The notes under the pieces were generated by a model. It had not been told where the DNA came from and did not search any database. It saw only the letters and a list, made by a program, of their open reading frames with translations. 64,000 nucleotides of DNA, taken from assembly GCF_001664485.1 (NCBI RefSeq), contig NZ_CP013630.1, positions 65,001-129,000 on the forward strand. The letters are read 5' to 3'. Below, piece after piece: positions 55,797 through 64,000 of this stretch (position 1 is its first letter; every line of letters starts with the position of its first letter). The position numbers and the translations under genes are program-made. Source of the DNA: Rhizobium sp. N324. Its GTDB lineage: Bacteria; Pseudomonadota; Alphaproteobacteria; Rhizobiales; Rhizobiaceae.

Positions 55797-56180
55797 GTGG
55801 CGAAAGCGGAACTTGGAACCAAGCGTACCGATCCGGAAACCGGCAAGAAGTTTTATGATCTGAACCGGGATCCGATCGTTTCTCCTTATACCGGCAAGTC
55901 CTACCCCCTGTCCTTCTTCGAGGAAACGTCGGCGATATCAGATGTTGCCGAAGAAGACGAGGTTGCGGAAGTCGATACCGAAAACACCGAAGTCGAACTG
56001 GTTTCGCTTGAGGATGCCGATGACGCCGCCTCCGGCGACGACATCCCGGATATGGGCGACGACGATGTCGAAATCGAAGGCGATGACGACGACGACACCT
56101 TCCTCACACCCGACGAAGACGATGACGACGACGACATGAGCGACATCATCGGCGTGACCGGCGACGAAGACGAAGTCTGA
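55797..56180 (+). CDS. FYDLN-acid (TIGR02300) family protein
   Basis: A 127-aa protein beginning AKAELGTKRTDPETGKKFYDLNRDPIVSPYTGKSYP, which contains the FYDLN motif. The C-terminal half is a very long acidic, Asp-rich tract (DDDVEIEGDDDDDTFLTPDEDDDDDDMSDI). The role of this alphaproteobacterial family is not established; the N-terminal part may bind a metal or partner and the tail a basic surface. It starts with GTG 55797 after ACGAGG. Confidence 0.9.
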   Translation: MAKAELGTKRTDPETGKKFYDLNRDPIVSPYTGKSYPLSFFEETSAISDVAEEDEVAEVDTENTEVELVSLEDADDAASGDDIPDMGDDDVEIEGDDDDDTFLTPDEDDDDDDMSDIIGVTGDEDEV

Positions 56181-56191
56181 CGGCTGCATTT

Positions 56192-56230
56192 CGGCCCGGC
56201 GAGGAAAAAATTCTCCGGGCCGGATTTTTT
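56192..56230 (+). terminator. Rho-independent terminator after the FYDLN-acid gene
   Basis: An 8-bp stem CGGCCCGG / CCGGGCCG with a 15-nt loop is followed by GATTTTTT. It lies 12 bp after the stop codon. Confidence 0.8.
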
Positions 56231-56330
56231 AGGCTTGCTATCTCCGAAAACCGGAAGTAATAAGCCGCCACTCCGCAGGGCACGCCCTGCGAAGCATCCC
56301 AGGACCGGCCCTCAGCCGGACCACCTTGAT

Positions 56331-56406
<76 letters not shown>

Positions 56407-56507
56407 CGCTTCGCCCTTACGGGCTTCGCGTGGCGCAGCCGCGGGAAACCGTTAGGCCGAAGCAGTGCCCGGCATAGCCCGAAGGGCGACGACGGGCTGA
56501 AACGCTG

Positions 56508-56801
56508 ATGTGGTATGTCTATATTCTTCGCAGCGTCGATTTTCCCGATCAGGAATATACCGGGTCTACCGCAGATTTGAAGCAACGGCTTTCCACGCAC
56601 AATGCTGGAAAATCCACTCACACTGCCAAATTTGCACCATGAAATTTGCTCTGGTATTGCGCCTTTCCTGACAAGCACAAGGCGCTTGAATTCGAAACAT
56701 ATCTGAAATCGCATTCCGGCAGAGCTTTTGCCGGCAAGAGACTGGTCCAGCCGAACCTGGCTTCAATTCGCCTCGCCAACCGGAAGACCGATCCCGAATA
56801 A
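56508..56801 (+). pseudogene. GIY-YIG nuclease-family gene with in-frame TGA
   Basis: The frame starts ATG 56508 (MWYVYILRSVDFPDQEYTG...) and runs in one frame to TAA 56799-56801. It matches small GIY-YIG proteins (about 95 aa): WYVYILRS, the GSTADLKQRLSTHNAGKSTHTAKFAP segment, then WYCAFPDKHKALEFETYLKSHSGRAFAGKRLV. Codon 45 (56640-56642) is TGA exactly where the family has Trp (TGG). Both halves are otherwise intact and well conserved, so the mutation looks recent, or it is a sequencing error or a readthrough codon. Only the short first part would be made without readthrough. Confidence 0.75.
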
Positions 56802-56847
56802 GCGCCGGTGCACGCGAAGCCGGCGCCGGCATTCGGCGCACATCACC

Positions 56848-58641
56848 TCAATTCTTCGCTGCTTCGCCATCCTGCACCGGCAAACCGGCAGCCTCAATTC
56901 CCGCAAGGAACCGCTTCTGATCCTCGGTTCGCGCCAGCCGGCTGACGACCTCGCGTCTTATGTTCGGGATCAGTGCAGGCGATTCGCGCCGGATCCATTC
57001 GACCTGTTCCTGCGCCTCCTGCTGTTTTCCAAGCGCGCCAAGAATGGAGAGCAATACAAGGCGGTGCATCGGATTGTAATTGAGGTCCGACATGCGCGAC
57101 CAGAGCTCCGCAGCCTGCGTGTCGCCGCGCATGAAGGCGCAGAGCGCCATCCCGACTTCGTAATATCCGCGTGGGCCGGCATTCTTGCCGACGGCCTCCG
57201 AAATCAGCATGCAGCCTTTATCCCATTCTCCCGACATCGACAGGCGCAGGCCGTATTCGCCGGCAACCTCGGTATCGTTCGGATTGCTGGCATAGGCGGC
57301 GGCGCCGGCGCTGAGAGCTGCAGCCGCATCATTGCCGAAAAAGCTGGCAAGCATCAGCGCCTGAAGGGCGCGCGCATTCTTCGGGTCGAGCTGCACCGCA
57401 TGCTCGGCAAGTTCCTTGGCGATGCCGAGCGTTGCGGCCGTCGATTGCCTGTGAAGCTGGTATGAAAAGCGGAACTCGTCGAGATGCATCAACGAAAGAA
57501 GGGCGACGATGTTGGAATCGGCTGGCGTTTCCTTCACGGCCTGTTGCAGGCAGGATTTCGCCGCCTCATGCGCCTGCACGGTCATTTCGCTGCGGTAGCT
57601 GTAGTAGGACAGAACGCAGGAAAAAGCGTCCGCATTGCCGGCGATGGCGGCGGTGTCGGTCTGGAATATGACGCCGAACGGACGCGCGACCGCCGCAGCG
57701 ATATCTCCGGCAAGGCTCGCCTGCGTTTTCGGGATGCCCTGCACCTTCATATCGGCATCGTAATTGTTTGCCCAAATGACCGCTGCATCCGCCCGCCGCA
57801 CCAGCCTCGCTGTCGAACGCAGCCTGTTGCCTTCAAGCCTCACGCTTCCCTGCAGGGCGTAGAGCGGCTCGGACGAAGCTTTGCCGATATTATTATTCCG
57901 CGGTATGGCGGTGACGACGACGATGTCGTTGAAGCGGACCAGTTTCTCGATGACGTCGTCGGTCATGCCACGCGAAACATCGGCGGCGGGGCTGTCGTCG
58001 GAGGCACTTTCAAAACGCTCGACGATAATGGTGGGGCGATTGTCGGTTCTCGTTGTCGTCTCGCGCGCCGTATTCGGCGATCCCAACTGTTGAAGTAGCG
58101 CCGCTGCCGAGGCAAGGATGAGCATGGCACCGGCTGCCAGGAGCCAATAGAGGGACCATCGGCGCCGGTCCGGTTGCTCCAGGCCGTCCGTATCCGCAGC
58201 CGTAGTGATCTTCTCATTATCATCGCCCGGCAAGCCAGGCCGATCGGGCTGTTCGGGCGGCACCGTATCCGCGGGACCAGCACTCCGGATGACGTCGAAG
58301 ACCGGCGCGTAGCCACCCTTGGGGATGGTGATGATGATTCGGTCGGCGGCGCCGGCGGTCAGGTAATAATGCTCCAGTTCCCGTCGCAGCCGGCCGGCTT
58401 CGATACGAACGCATGGATCCTGTTGTGCATCGAAATTCGCGTCTCTGCCAAACACTGCCTGCGCGATGGTAAAGGCTTTCAGATAGTCGCGACGGCCTGC
58501 GAGCGTTTCCGTGACCACGAATTCAAGAAATCGCCTCGCCCGTTCGGGCAGGCGGAACTCGCGGCTGGACAGAATGCGCTCGAGTTGCTGCTGCACCTCC
58601 TCCTGCGAGGCGGCGACCCTGTTTATGCCTGCACTCGTCAT
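56848..58641 (-). CDS. Membrane-bound TPR protein with N-terminal winged-helix-like domain
   Basis: A 597-aa protein. Residues about 20-120 match an N-terminal domain in rhizobial cyclase/TolB-like proteins (FLEFVVTETLAGRRDYLKAFTIAQAVFGRDANFDAQQDPCVRIEAGRLRRELEHYYL). One membrane helix lies near 170-190 (LYWLLAAGAMLILASAAALL). A periplasmic part follows, with a TolB-N-like segment (GMTDDVIEKLVRFNDIVVVTAIPRNN) and TPR-like repeats from about 365. No cyclase catalytic domain is present. It is likely a sensor or scaffold of CadC-like topology. Function is inferred from domain order. Confidence 0.82.
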   Translation of the reverse strand: MTSAGINRVAASQEEVQQQLERILSSREFRLPERARRFLEFVVTETLAGRRDYLKAFTIAQAVFGRDANFDAQQDPCVRIEAGRLRRELEHYYLTAGAADRIIITIPKGGYAPVFDVIRSAGPADTVPPEQPDRPGLPGDDNEKITTAADTDGLEQPDRRRWSLYWLLAAGAMLILASAAALLQQLGSPNTARETTTRTDNRPTIIVERFESASDDSPAADVSRGMTDDVIEKLVRFNDIVVVTAIPRNNNIGKASSEPLYALQGSVRLEGNRLRSTARLVRRADAAVIWANNYDADMKVQGIPKTQASLAGDIAAAVARPFGVIFQTDTAAIAGNADAFSCVLSYYSYRSEMTVQAHEAAKSCLQQAVKETPADSNIVALLSLMHLDEFRFSYQLHRQSTAATLGIAKELAEHAVQLDPKNARALQALMLASFFGNDAAAALSAGAAAYASNPNDTEVAGEYGLRLSMSGEWDKGCMLISEAVGKNAGPRGYYEVGMALCAFMRGDTQAAELWSRMSDLNYNPMHRLVLLSILGALGKQQEAQEQVEWIRRESPALIPNIRREVVSRLARTEDQKRFLAGIEAAGLPVQDGEAAKN

Positions 58642-58902
58642 CGGTTCCCCCAGACTCCGATTGCGAACAACTTGCAGAACTCTGTCTTAAACAATAGTCC
58701 CGGCCGGTCGTAACGGCAATGCCGACCGCCGAATAACATGACCATGCTACATGAGCCCCGTGAATAGCTACATGATGGGCGTAAACCAAAACTTGCGAAA
58801 TGCGAGCGTAGGATACCGTATTCTACCGGCCCCGACATGTATCTTACTGCCTTAGTCTCCAAGCGCGCTCTATCATCGGCGCGTATTCTGGAGGAGGCTG
58901 CG
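58642..58902. other. Divergent promoter region
   Basis: A 260-bp gap between the divergent TPR-protein gene (leftward) and a small gene (rightward). No repeat or operator is visible. GGAGGAGG precedes ATG 58903. Confidence 0.4.
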
Positions 58903-59370
58903 ATGACATCACCTGAAACCGCTACACCCCACCCCATGACAAGCGCGGAGGATCTGCGCAAACGTGCTCTGGAGCTTCAGCTTGTCGAGATGGAGCGCAG
59001 CGAAAAGATCAAGGCGCGGGAAGCAAAGAAGCATGCGGAATTCGTCGAGGATTTTTTCCGCAAGCAGATTGGTGAAGCGGAACGCGCCGTCATCAAGCGG
59101 CTGGTCATGAAAGCGGCCGCAGACGGCAAATACGAGGCGCTGATCTACAGCTTTCCGTCGACGTTCTGCACGGACAGCGGCCGGGCCATCAACAACAATC
59201 TGCCCGGATGGCAGAAGACGCTGCAGGGAAAGGCGAAGGAGATTCTCGAGCTTTTCGAACAGGTCGCCAAGCCGCAGGGGTATGGGCTGAAGGCCATGAT
59301 CATCAATTTCCCGGACGGCATGCCCGGCGATGTCGGCTTCTTCCTCACCTGGGAGCCGCCTGTAGACTGA
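58903..59370 (+). CDS. Conserved hypothetical protein
   Basis: A 155-aa soluble protein with a helical, charged N-terminal part (EDLRKRALELQLVEMERSEKIKAREAKKHAEFVEDFFRKQIGEAERAVIKRLVMKAA, about residues 15-75) that could form a coiled coil. A compact C-terminal part follows (YEALIYSFPSTFCTDSGRAINNNLPGWQKTLQGKAKEILELFEQVAKPQGYGLKAMIINFPDGMPGDVGFFLTWEP). No family is recognised. ATG 58903 has GGAGGAGG upstream and is preferred over the start at 58837. Confidence 0.78.
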   Translation: MTSPETATPHPMTSAEDLRKRALELQLVEMERSEKIKAREAKKHAEFVEDFFRKQIGEAERAVIKRLVMKAAADGKYEALIYSFPSTFCTDSGRAINNNLPGWQKTLQGKAKEILELFEQVAKPQGYGLKAMIINFPDGMPGDVGFFLTWEPPVD

Positions 59371-59410
59371 CCGGCGGGAAAAGCGAGAGCAGTTCCAACA
59401 AAAGCGCCTT

Positions 59411-59434
59411 CACACTTTTCGGCATCATGCTCTA
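59411..59434. repeat. Dispersed repeat fragment (inverted copy of 43109-43132)
   Basis: 24 nt (CACACTTTTCGGCATCATGC then TCTA) are the reverse complement of the first arm of the palindrome at 43107-43162. The matching second arm is missing here, so only a remnant is present in this gap. Confidence 0.75.
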
Positions 59435-59522
59435 GCCTTTTGCGTCGGGAATTACGTGAGAACAAAGAGGCGGGCATTTCCGAGCTTCGGAGAAAGACGG
59501 AAATCCTCCGGGAGAAATCAAC

Positions 59523-60032
59523 GTGAAAGCGACCGAGATCGAGCGCAAATTTCTCGTGCGTAACGATAGCTGGCGCGCGCGCGCCGGTGTTTCGCATGTG
59601 CTGCAGCAGGGTTATTTGTCCCGCGGCGATAACCCGGTGCGTGTCCGTTTGATTGACGGTCGTTCCGCTTTGCTGACGATCAAATTCCATACGATGGGGC
59701 TTGCGAAAGACGAATATGAGTATGAGATTCCCGTCGAAGAGGCGCGAGACCTGCTTCGTCATGCGACTGGCCACGTCATTGAAAAGACCCGCTACCGGGT
59801 GCTTCACGAGGGCAGACACTGGGAAGTGGACGTCTTCGCCGGAGCCTATGAGGGATTGACGCTCGCCGAGATCGAAATGGCGAGCGAAGATGATCTGCCG
59901 GCGCTGCCGCAATGGCTCGGGCGGGAAGTCACGGGCAACAAACGCTATTCCAATCGCGCCATGGCCGCTGCCTCGTTCAAGCCGCCTCTGAATGCATCGG
60001 GGCGGATGGGGGCGGCAGCGTCGCCCCTCTGA
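59523..60032 (+). CDS. CYTH-domain protein (triphosphate tunnel enzyme)
   Basis: A 169-aa protein. It begins KATEIERKFLVRND, the ExExK signature of CYTH proteins, and continues with QGYLSRGDNPVRVRLIDGRSALLTIK, EYEYEIPVEEARDLL and KTRYRVLHEGRHWEVDVFAGAYEGLTLAEIEM. The charged-residue tunnel binds polyphosphates; members hydrolyse triphosphates or act as adenylate cyclase (CyaB type). GTG 59523 has GGGAG upstream. No partner is evident nearby. Confidence 0.9.
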   Translation: MKATEIERKFLVRNDSWRARAGVSHVLQQGYLSRGDNPVRVRLIDGRSALLTIKFHTMGLAKDEYEYEIPVEEARDLLRHATGHVIEKTRYRVLHEGRHWEVDVFAGAYEGLTLAEIEMASEDDLPALPQWLGREVTGNKRYSNRAMAAASFKPPLNASGRMGAAASPL

Positions 60033-60058
60033 AAAAGGGTGCAGGGCGCTGCCGGAAC

Positions 60059-60997
60059 CTATTCGCTGACAATGGTCCAGTTGGCATCCGGATTGAATTC
60101 CTTGATCGCGGCGGCGCGCTGTTCCGTCTCAGGGCCGAGATCGCGCTGATAGATGGCGCTCCTCCCGTTGACGATAAATGTCTGCACGCCGGTCACCCGA
60201 TATTTGACCGGCCAGGCGATGAGTGCGAAGCCGCCGGTCATATATCCATTGATGACGTAGCTTTGTTTGCCGCCCAGCACGTTGTCGCCCTGAGCGGTCA
60301 GGATGCGATAGCGGTATCCGAAATAACCCTCGCCGCGTTTGGCGGCGCCGAAGGCAGCCGTTTGCACTAGCGCGCTGGCCGGGCTTTCTTCCGGGTAGAC
60401 GTTCGGATCCCAGTAGAGACCGTCAAGCTTGCCCGGACTGCTGATCAGTTTTTTGGCAAACTCGTAAATGCCGTCGCCGTCGCGGTCGTCGGATGCATAT
60501 TGATACTGCGCCGCCACATATTCATGCATCGTGTCGATCGTCGCCAGTTCGTTCTCGCCGATGCGCCGGTTGACGATCTCCTCGAAGCCGCGTTGCGTGT
60601 CGAAGGACCATTTCCCATCCTTGTCCTGCGTCAACGGGAATGGCAGCGGCCAGAGCCGATCGCCGATCACAACGATTTTCGCAGCATCGGCGTCTTTCAG
60701 GATCATCTGCCGTTCGGCGCCTTCCCGGATCAATCCATAAGCGATCATCGCCTCATTGCTCGCGCGCAGCCTGTCTGCGTCCAGGCCGAGAAGATTCGCA
60801 AGATCGCCGATATTGTTGGCGGCAAGCACCGCTTTCAGCCGATCGAGGGCAAGAGTTGGACTGTCGAATTTCGGTGAGGATGTTGCCGCCTTGTATTCGG
60901 CGAGATCCGTCTGCCCTTGCGAAAGCGCCGGCGTCGTCGGCATCGTGACAAGCGCTGTCGCAAGCATGAGCGGGATTACGATCGATTGACGTCTCAT
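60059..60997 (-). CDS. DUF2950 family secreted protein
   Basis: A 312-aa protein with a signal peptide (RRQSIVIPLMLATALVTMPTTPALS) and a DUF2950 body: ALDRLKAVLAANNIGDLANLLG, YGLIREGAERQMILKDADAAKIVVIGDRLWPLPFPL, NRRIGENELATIDTMHEYVAAQYQYASDDRDGDGIYEFAKKLISSPGKLDGLYWD and GYFGYRYRILTAQGDNVLGGKQSYVINGYMTGGFALIAWPVKY. Function is unknown. The gene lies 29 bp downstream of the DUF3300 gene; such pairs occur together in other proteobacteria. ATG 60997 with GGAG upstream is preferred to 61030. Confidence 0.9.
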   Translation of the reverse strand: MRRQSIVIPLMLATALVTMPTTPALSQGQTDLAEYKAATSSPKFDSPTLALDRLKAVLAANNIGDLANLLGLDADRLRASNEAMIAYGLIREGAERQMILKDADAAKIVVIGDRLWPLPFPLTQDKDGKWSFDTQRGFEEIVNRRIGENELATIDTMHEYVAAQYQYASDDRDGDGIYEFAKKLISSPGKLDGLYWDPNVYPEESPASALVQTAAFGAAKRGEGYFGYRYRILTAQGDNVLGGKQSYVINGYMTGGFALIAWPVKYRVTGVQTFIVNGRSAIYQRDLGPETEQRAAAIKEFNPDANWTIVSE

Positions 60998-61026
60998 GAT
61001 GGAACTCCATGGGCTCGTAAGGGGTG

Positions 61027-62409
61027 TCATCGCCGTCCTCTGCCGCCACCACCGCCGCCGCGGCCGCCGCCGCCGCGAGACGGCATCGGGCGCGAGTGCT
61101 GAGCGGGACGGGCTGCCGGGCGGTGAGCGCCCATGCTTTGTGAGCCTCGTTTCGAGGCGACGGACTGCTGGCGGCCGGACTGGACATTGCCGAGTGCGCT
61201 CGACTGGCGTCCGCGATTGTCGGGTCTCGCAGCCATTTGCGGCTTGTTGGGTTTCTTGACGGATTTCTGCGCGGGTTTCGCCGAAGGGCGATTGGCCGAT
61301 TGTTTCGGACGGTTCTCCGGCCGCGACGCGTTCTGCCGATTGGCCGCCGTCGGCCTGTCGGCCTGCGGTTTGGCCTTCAGCCCTTGCGCCGTGCTTTTCC
61401 GGATATCGTCCGCGCGCGCCGCCGTCGTCCGATTGCCCGGCCTTTGGCTTGCCTGCCTGTCCGCGGCCTTGTTGCGCAATTGGTTTCGATTGTCGCCCTG
61501 CAGCCCCGATTGGATCGCCGACCGGTCCAGCTTGCCGAGCTGATCCTTGCCGATGCTCAGCTTGCTACGGTCGACATTCGCCCAGTCGACGTCATTCAAC
61601 TTCATTTTGCCGTTGAAGTTGCGATTGTTCAGGCAATTGTTGCAATCGATGTCGATATCGCCGTCCCAGCGGCCGCCCCAGACGCCCCAGTCGTCCCAAT
61701 TGACGACGGCGGCCCAGGCAAGCCCGGTGACCGCGCCGGCAAAGAATGCGGCGCCCGGATAGTAATAACTGTCGTAATAATCCGGATAATAGGAGATCGG
61801 CTCCGCGGCATAGTCCGGCTCATAGAGCATTTCCGGCGGATATTGCGGGATATAGATCTTCTCGGGATCGGTCGGCCGGATAATGATGTTGTCGTTTTCG
61901 GTGACAACCGTCACCTTGTCATCCGTTTTGATGATGTTCTTTGCCACTGCCTCGTCGCGAAGCTGCTGGATGGCGATGAGCACGTCCTTCTGCTGATTGG
62001 CGAGCGCATCGGCGAGCGATTGCGTCCAATCGAGATCCTCGCTCATCATCTTGACGATGTCGGGATAGTTGAGCAGCGAAACGACGCTGCCGTCCCACTC
62101 GCTTTTGGGCTTGAGGTCGGCACTTTTCTTTTTCGCGTCCAGAAAGCGCTGCGCCTCGATGATCTCAAGGGGAAAGAGCGAGGCGGCCGAAATCGCCGCC
62201 ACCAGTTCGTCGGGATAGAGCGCGATCCGCGCGACGAGCACTTCAAGCTCTTCTTCGGAGAGAAGGGCAGGCGCGGCCTGCTCCGCGGCTGCCGGGGCTG
62301 GCGCGACAGCCGGCGCGGGAGCCTGTGCTCGCACGGGGAAGGCCGGCTGCAGCGCAATGATCGCCAGCGCCGACAATCCACCAAGCAGTTTGCGGGAAAT
62401 TGCTTTCAT
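61027..62409 (-). CDS. DUF3300 family protein with basic low-complexity tail
   Basis: A 460-aa protein with a signal peptide (LLGGLSALAIIALQPAFPVRAQA). The DUF3300 domain spans about residues 50-205 (LLSEEELEVLVARIALYPDELVAAISAASLFPLEIIEAQRFL, WDGSVVSLLNYPDIVKMMSEDLDWTQSLADALANQQKDVL). It is followed by a Tyr-rich strand and an Arg/Gln/Asn/Pro-rich tail (about 300-440) ending in poly-Gly/Arg (SRGGGGRGGGGGGRGRR). The basic tail suggests contact with nucleic acid or acidic polymer. Function is unknown. It is followed by DUF2950 on the same strand. Confidence 0.9.
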   Translation of the reverse strand: MKAISRKLLGGLSALAIIALQPAFPVRAQAPAPAVAPAPAAAEQAAPALLSEEELEVLVARIALYPDELVAAISAASLFPLEIIEAQRFLDAKKKSADLKPKSEWDGSVVSLLNYPDIVKMMSEDLDWTQSLADALANQQKDVLIAIQQLRDEAVAKNIIKTDDKVTVVTENDNIIIRPTDPEKIYIPQYPPEMLYEPDYAAEPISYYPDYYDSYYYPGAAFFAGAVTGLAWAAVVNWDDWGVWGGRWDGDIDIDCNNCLNNRNFNGKMKLNDVDWANVDRSKLSIGKDQLGKLDRSAIQSGLQGDNRNQLRNKAADRQASQRPGNRTTAARADDIRKSTAQGLKAKPQADRPTAANRQNASRPENRPKQSANRPSAKPAQKSVKKPNKPQMAARPDNRGRQSSALGNVQSGRQQSVASKRGSQSMGAHRPAARPAQHSRPMPSRGGGGRGGGGGGRGRR

Positions 62410-62451
62410 CGCACATGGACCTCCCTTGAATCAGTTGAATGACGAATGCGT

Positions 62452-62766
62452 TCACGGAGATTTGGGGCCGGTGACGGGGGACCGCCTGAGCATCACAATT
62501 TTCGATTGCGAAATCGCCTCCCGCATCTCCTTCAACAGGGCATCGACCAAGCCCGCATATTCCAGCCGCCGCGCCTCTCTCAACGTGTCGGGCAGCTGTT
62601 CGACATTCGCCAAAGCCTGCGCCGCGGCAGCGAGATCCTCGCACATGCTACGAAAGGCCTCGTTGACGTAGAATAATCGCTGCACCAGCCTCGCCTGGTC
62701 GGGGAAATAAGCCTCTGCCGTTTCAAGGGCGGACGAATATGTCGAACCACTTTCTCCCGACGCCAT
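62452..62766 (-). CDS. Small hypothetical helical protein
   Basis: A 104-aa soluble, mostly helical protein (ALETAEAYFPDQARLVQRLFYVNEAFRSMCEDLAAAAQALANVEQ, REARRLEYAGLVDALLKEMREAISQSK). No family is known. The ribosome binding site is poor (GGGAG immediately before ATG). Its codon use fits neighbours, and it lies 43 bp before the DUF3300 gene on the same strand, so it may be the first gene of that operon. Confidence 0.5.
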   Translation of the reverse strand: MASGESGSTYSSALETAEAYFPDQARLVQRLFYVNEAFRSMCEDLAAAAQALANVEQLPDTLREARRLEYAGLVDALLKEMREAISQSKIVMLRRSPVTGPKSP

Positions 62767-63091
62767 CTCCCGCCCCCGCCGCAGAACTGCGCTCAGCAGA
62801 TGTGAAAACTATATATCAGCCGCGCTGTCTGCAGACGTAAAATACGCGATCCTACGTTGTCCGGCTCGCGAACGGCGCTTCGCACCCGGCACATGAGACG
62901 TGAGATCGGATGCGCTTGCCGAGCCGGCGTTTTTCCCTGTGCCACAGGCGATCTCGTCAGGCGGATCGTCTGCGAAGGTCTCGATAGAGATTACGCGATG
63001 CTACGGGCCTTTGTGCCGAAACGGGCCTACTATTCCGTCTTCGCTTGCGATCAGCGGCTCGGGTTTGGACCCAAGCCGGAAGGGAGGGGTC
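62767..63091. other. Divergent intergenic region
   Basis: A 325-bp gap between the minus-strand small gene and the plus-strand DUF3302 gene. AT-richness near 62790-62850 (CTATATATCAG) marks a likely promoter region. No gene is seen. Confidence 0.4.
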
Positions 63092-63439
63092 GTGTTTCTC
63101 GACTATTTTGCCTTGGGCGTCTTGGTCTTCGTGGTGGTCACGCTTTTCTATGCCGTGATTGCCATTCACGACATTCCGCATCTGATGGCCAAGGCGCGAA
63201 ACCATCCCCATCAGGATGCCATCCATGTTGCGGGATGGGTCAGCCTCTTCACGCTTCATGCCATCTGGCCGTTCCTGTTCATCTGGGCGACGCTTTACCG
63301 CGAAGACCGCGGCTGGGGCATCCGGCAGGACGGAAAGCTGTCGGCGGAGGTGGAAGCGAATGCGGAAATTGCGCGTCTGCACGCCCGGATCGCCGAGCTC
63401 GAGGCACAAACGCCGCAGCCGGAGAAGGAGACCGCCTGA
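63092..63439 (+). CDS. DUF3302 (YiaW-like) inner-membrane protein
   Basis: A 115-aa protein with two membrane segments (LDYFALGVLVFVVVTLFYAVIAIHDIPHLMA and AGWVSLFTLHAIWPFLFIWATLY) and a C-terminal coiled-coil/charged tail (EVEANAEIARLHARIAELEAQTPQPEKETA). It matches DUF3302/YiaW proteins, which accompany HlyD-type YiaV. GTG 63092 follows GGGAGGGG. Its stop overlaps the next gene's start codon. Confidence 0.87.
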   Translation: MFLDYFALGVLVFVVVTLFYAVIAIHDIPHLMAKARNHPHQDAIHVAGWVSLFTLHAIWPFLFIWATLYREDRGWGIRQDGKLSAEVEANAEIARLHARIAELEAQTPQPEKETA

Positions 63440-64000
63440 TGGATCTGCTCCTGATATTGACCTATGCCGCGATCTGCTGGACGATCTTCAAGATATTCCG
63501 GATCCCCGTGAACCAATGGACGCTCGCGACGGCCGTCCTCGGCGGGATATTCCTTATCTCCGCCCTCCTGCTGCTGATGAGCTACAATCATCCCTATTCG
63601 AGCGACGGGCGCATCTATTTCACTTCCGCCCCCGTCATTCCCGTCGTCGGAGGCCAGGTCGTCGAGGTGCCGGTGACGCCGAATGCGCCCTTGAAGAAAG
63701 GCGACATCCTCTTTCGCATCGATCCTCGGCCGTACCAGTTTTCGGTCGATCAGAAGAAGGCCGCGCTCGCCGAAGCCGAGCAGTCCGTCCTGCAGTTGAA
63801 AGCGGCGATGGACGCTGCCGATGCGGCTGTCGTCGGCGCCGAAGCCTCCAGGGATAGGTCCTTGCAGGCTTTCGAAAAATTCCAGCAGTCGAACGAGAAT
63901 GCGAAGTCGAGCGGCAGGGGTGCGGTCTTTTCCGAACTCGAGGTCGAAAACCGGCGCGGCATCTACCTGACGTCGGAGGCCACGGTCGATACGGCCCGCG
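63439..64000 (+). CDS. HlyD-family membrane-fusion protein (YiaV-like), 3' end outside window
   Basis: Partial: 187 codons to the window edge. Two N-terminal membrane segments (MDLLLILTYAAICWTIFKIF and TLATAVLGGIFLISALLLLMSY) precede the biotinyl-lipoyl-like half (YFTSAPVIPVVGGQVVEVPVTPNAPLKKGDILFRIDPRPYQF). A coiled-coil hairpin then begins (DQKKAALAEAEQSVLQLKAAMDAADAAVVGAEAS). It matches the emrA/YiaV-type periplasmic adaptor. It is coupled by TGATG overlap to the DUF3302 gene. Confidence 0.88.
   Translation, partial: MDLLLILTYAAICWTIFKIFRIPVNQWTLATAVLGGIFLISALLLLMSYNHPYSSDGRIYFTSAPVIPVVGGQVVEVPVTPNAPLKKGDILFRIDPRPYQFSVDQKKAALAEAEQSVLQLKAAMDAADAAVVGAEASRDRSLQAFEKFQQSNENAKSSGRGAVFSELEVENRRGIYLTSEATVDTAR

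Overview
The window reads as chromosomal DNA from a Rhizobium of the etli/leguminosarum type (Alphaproteobacteria, Rhizobiales). The evidence is an rRNA operon ending 23S-5S-tRNA-fMet, the cmk/rpsA neighbourhood, an FYDLN-acid protein gene next to tRNA-Ala, many CUT1 sugar-ABC and Gfo/Idh/MocA genes, and intergenic mosaic palindromes typical of rhizobia. Most genes are GC-rich with strong GGAGG-type ribosome binding sites. The assignment to genus is inference from gene content.

Layout. (1) 1-2380: 3' part of a 23S rRNA gene, 5S rRNA, tRNA-fMet and terminators. (2) 2431-8337, minus strand: a 1150-aa SF1 (DNA2/NAM7-like) helicase, a GNAT/FemAB-like acyltransferase fused to TPRs, and a small unknown protein. 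(3) 8462-15352, minus strand: a type I secretion unit (HlyD adaptor, ABC exporter with a long low-complexity N-terminus) preceded by two acidic, repeat-bearing proteins that are good candidates for its cargo. A LuxR-type regulator lies beyond an 830-bp gap. (4) 17742-23154, plus strand: a compact surface-glycan operon (UXS-like decarboxylase, GalE, processive GT2, DUF995, GH26-like hydrolase). (5) 23218-46108: a large sugar-uptake and catabolism region. It holds an orphan solute-binding protein divergent from a LacI-DUF2264-hydroxyacid dehydrogenase operon; a minus-strand operon of two Gfo/Idh/MocA dehydrogenases, an AP2EC isomerase and a DUF993 protein; a TetR regulator; a complete CUT1 ABC transporter with a third Gfo/Idh/MocA enzyme; a kinase-like/dimethylglycine-dehydrogenase-like pair; and uxuB-uxaC for uronates. 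(6) 46290-50346: slyX, gabD, gabT and a divergent MerR-XRE-cupin regulator. (7) 50451-56801: rnd, an Ala/Glu-rich protein, rpsA, cmk, the FYDLN-acid protein, tRNA-Ala(GGC) and a GIY-YIG gene broken by an in-frame TGA. (8) 56848-64000: a TPR regulator-like membrane protein, a CYTH enzyme, DUF2950/DUF3300 envelope proteins, and a DUF3302-HlyD pair that runs off the window.

How it fits together. Three matching palindromes (consensus close to GTAACYNNNNRGTTAY) lie about 60 bp upstream of the start codons of the dehydrogenase operon (33081), the ABC-transporter operon (34091) and uxaC (46108). In the first two the box sits exactly 24 nt downstream of a TTGACA element. This suggests one TetR regulon joining uptake, oxidation and uronate breakdown of an unidentified sugar. 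This regulon and the uncharacterised catabolic genes under it are the best candidate for an undescribed system here. The type I secretion locus with its unfamiliar repeat proteins is second.
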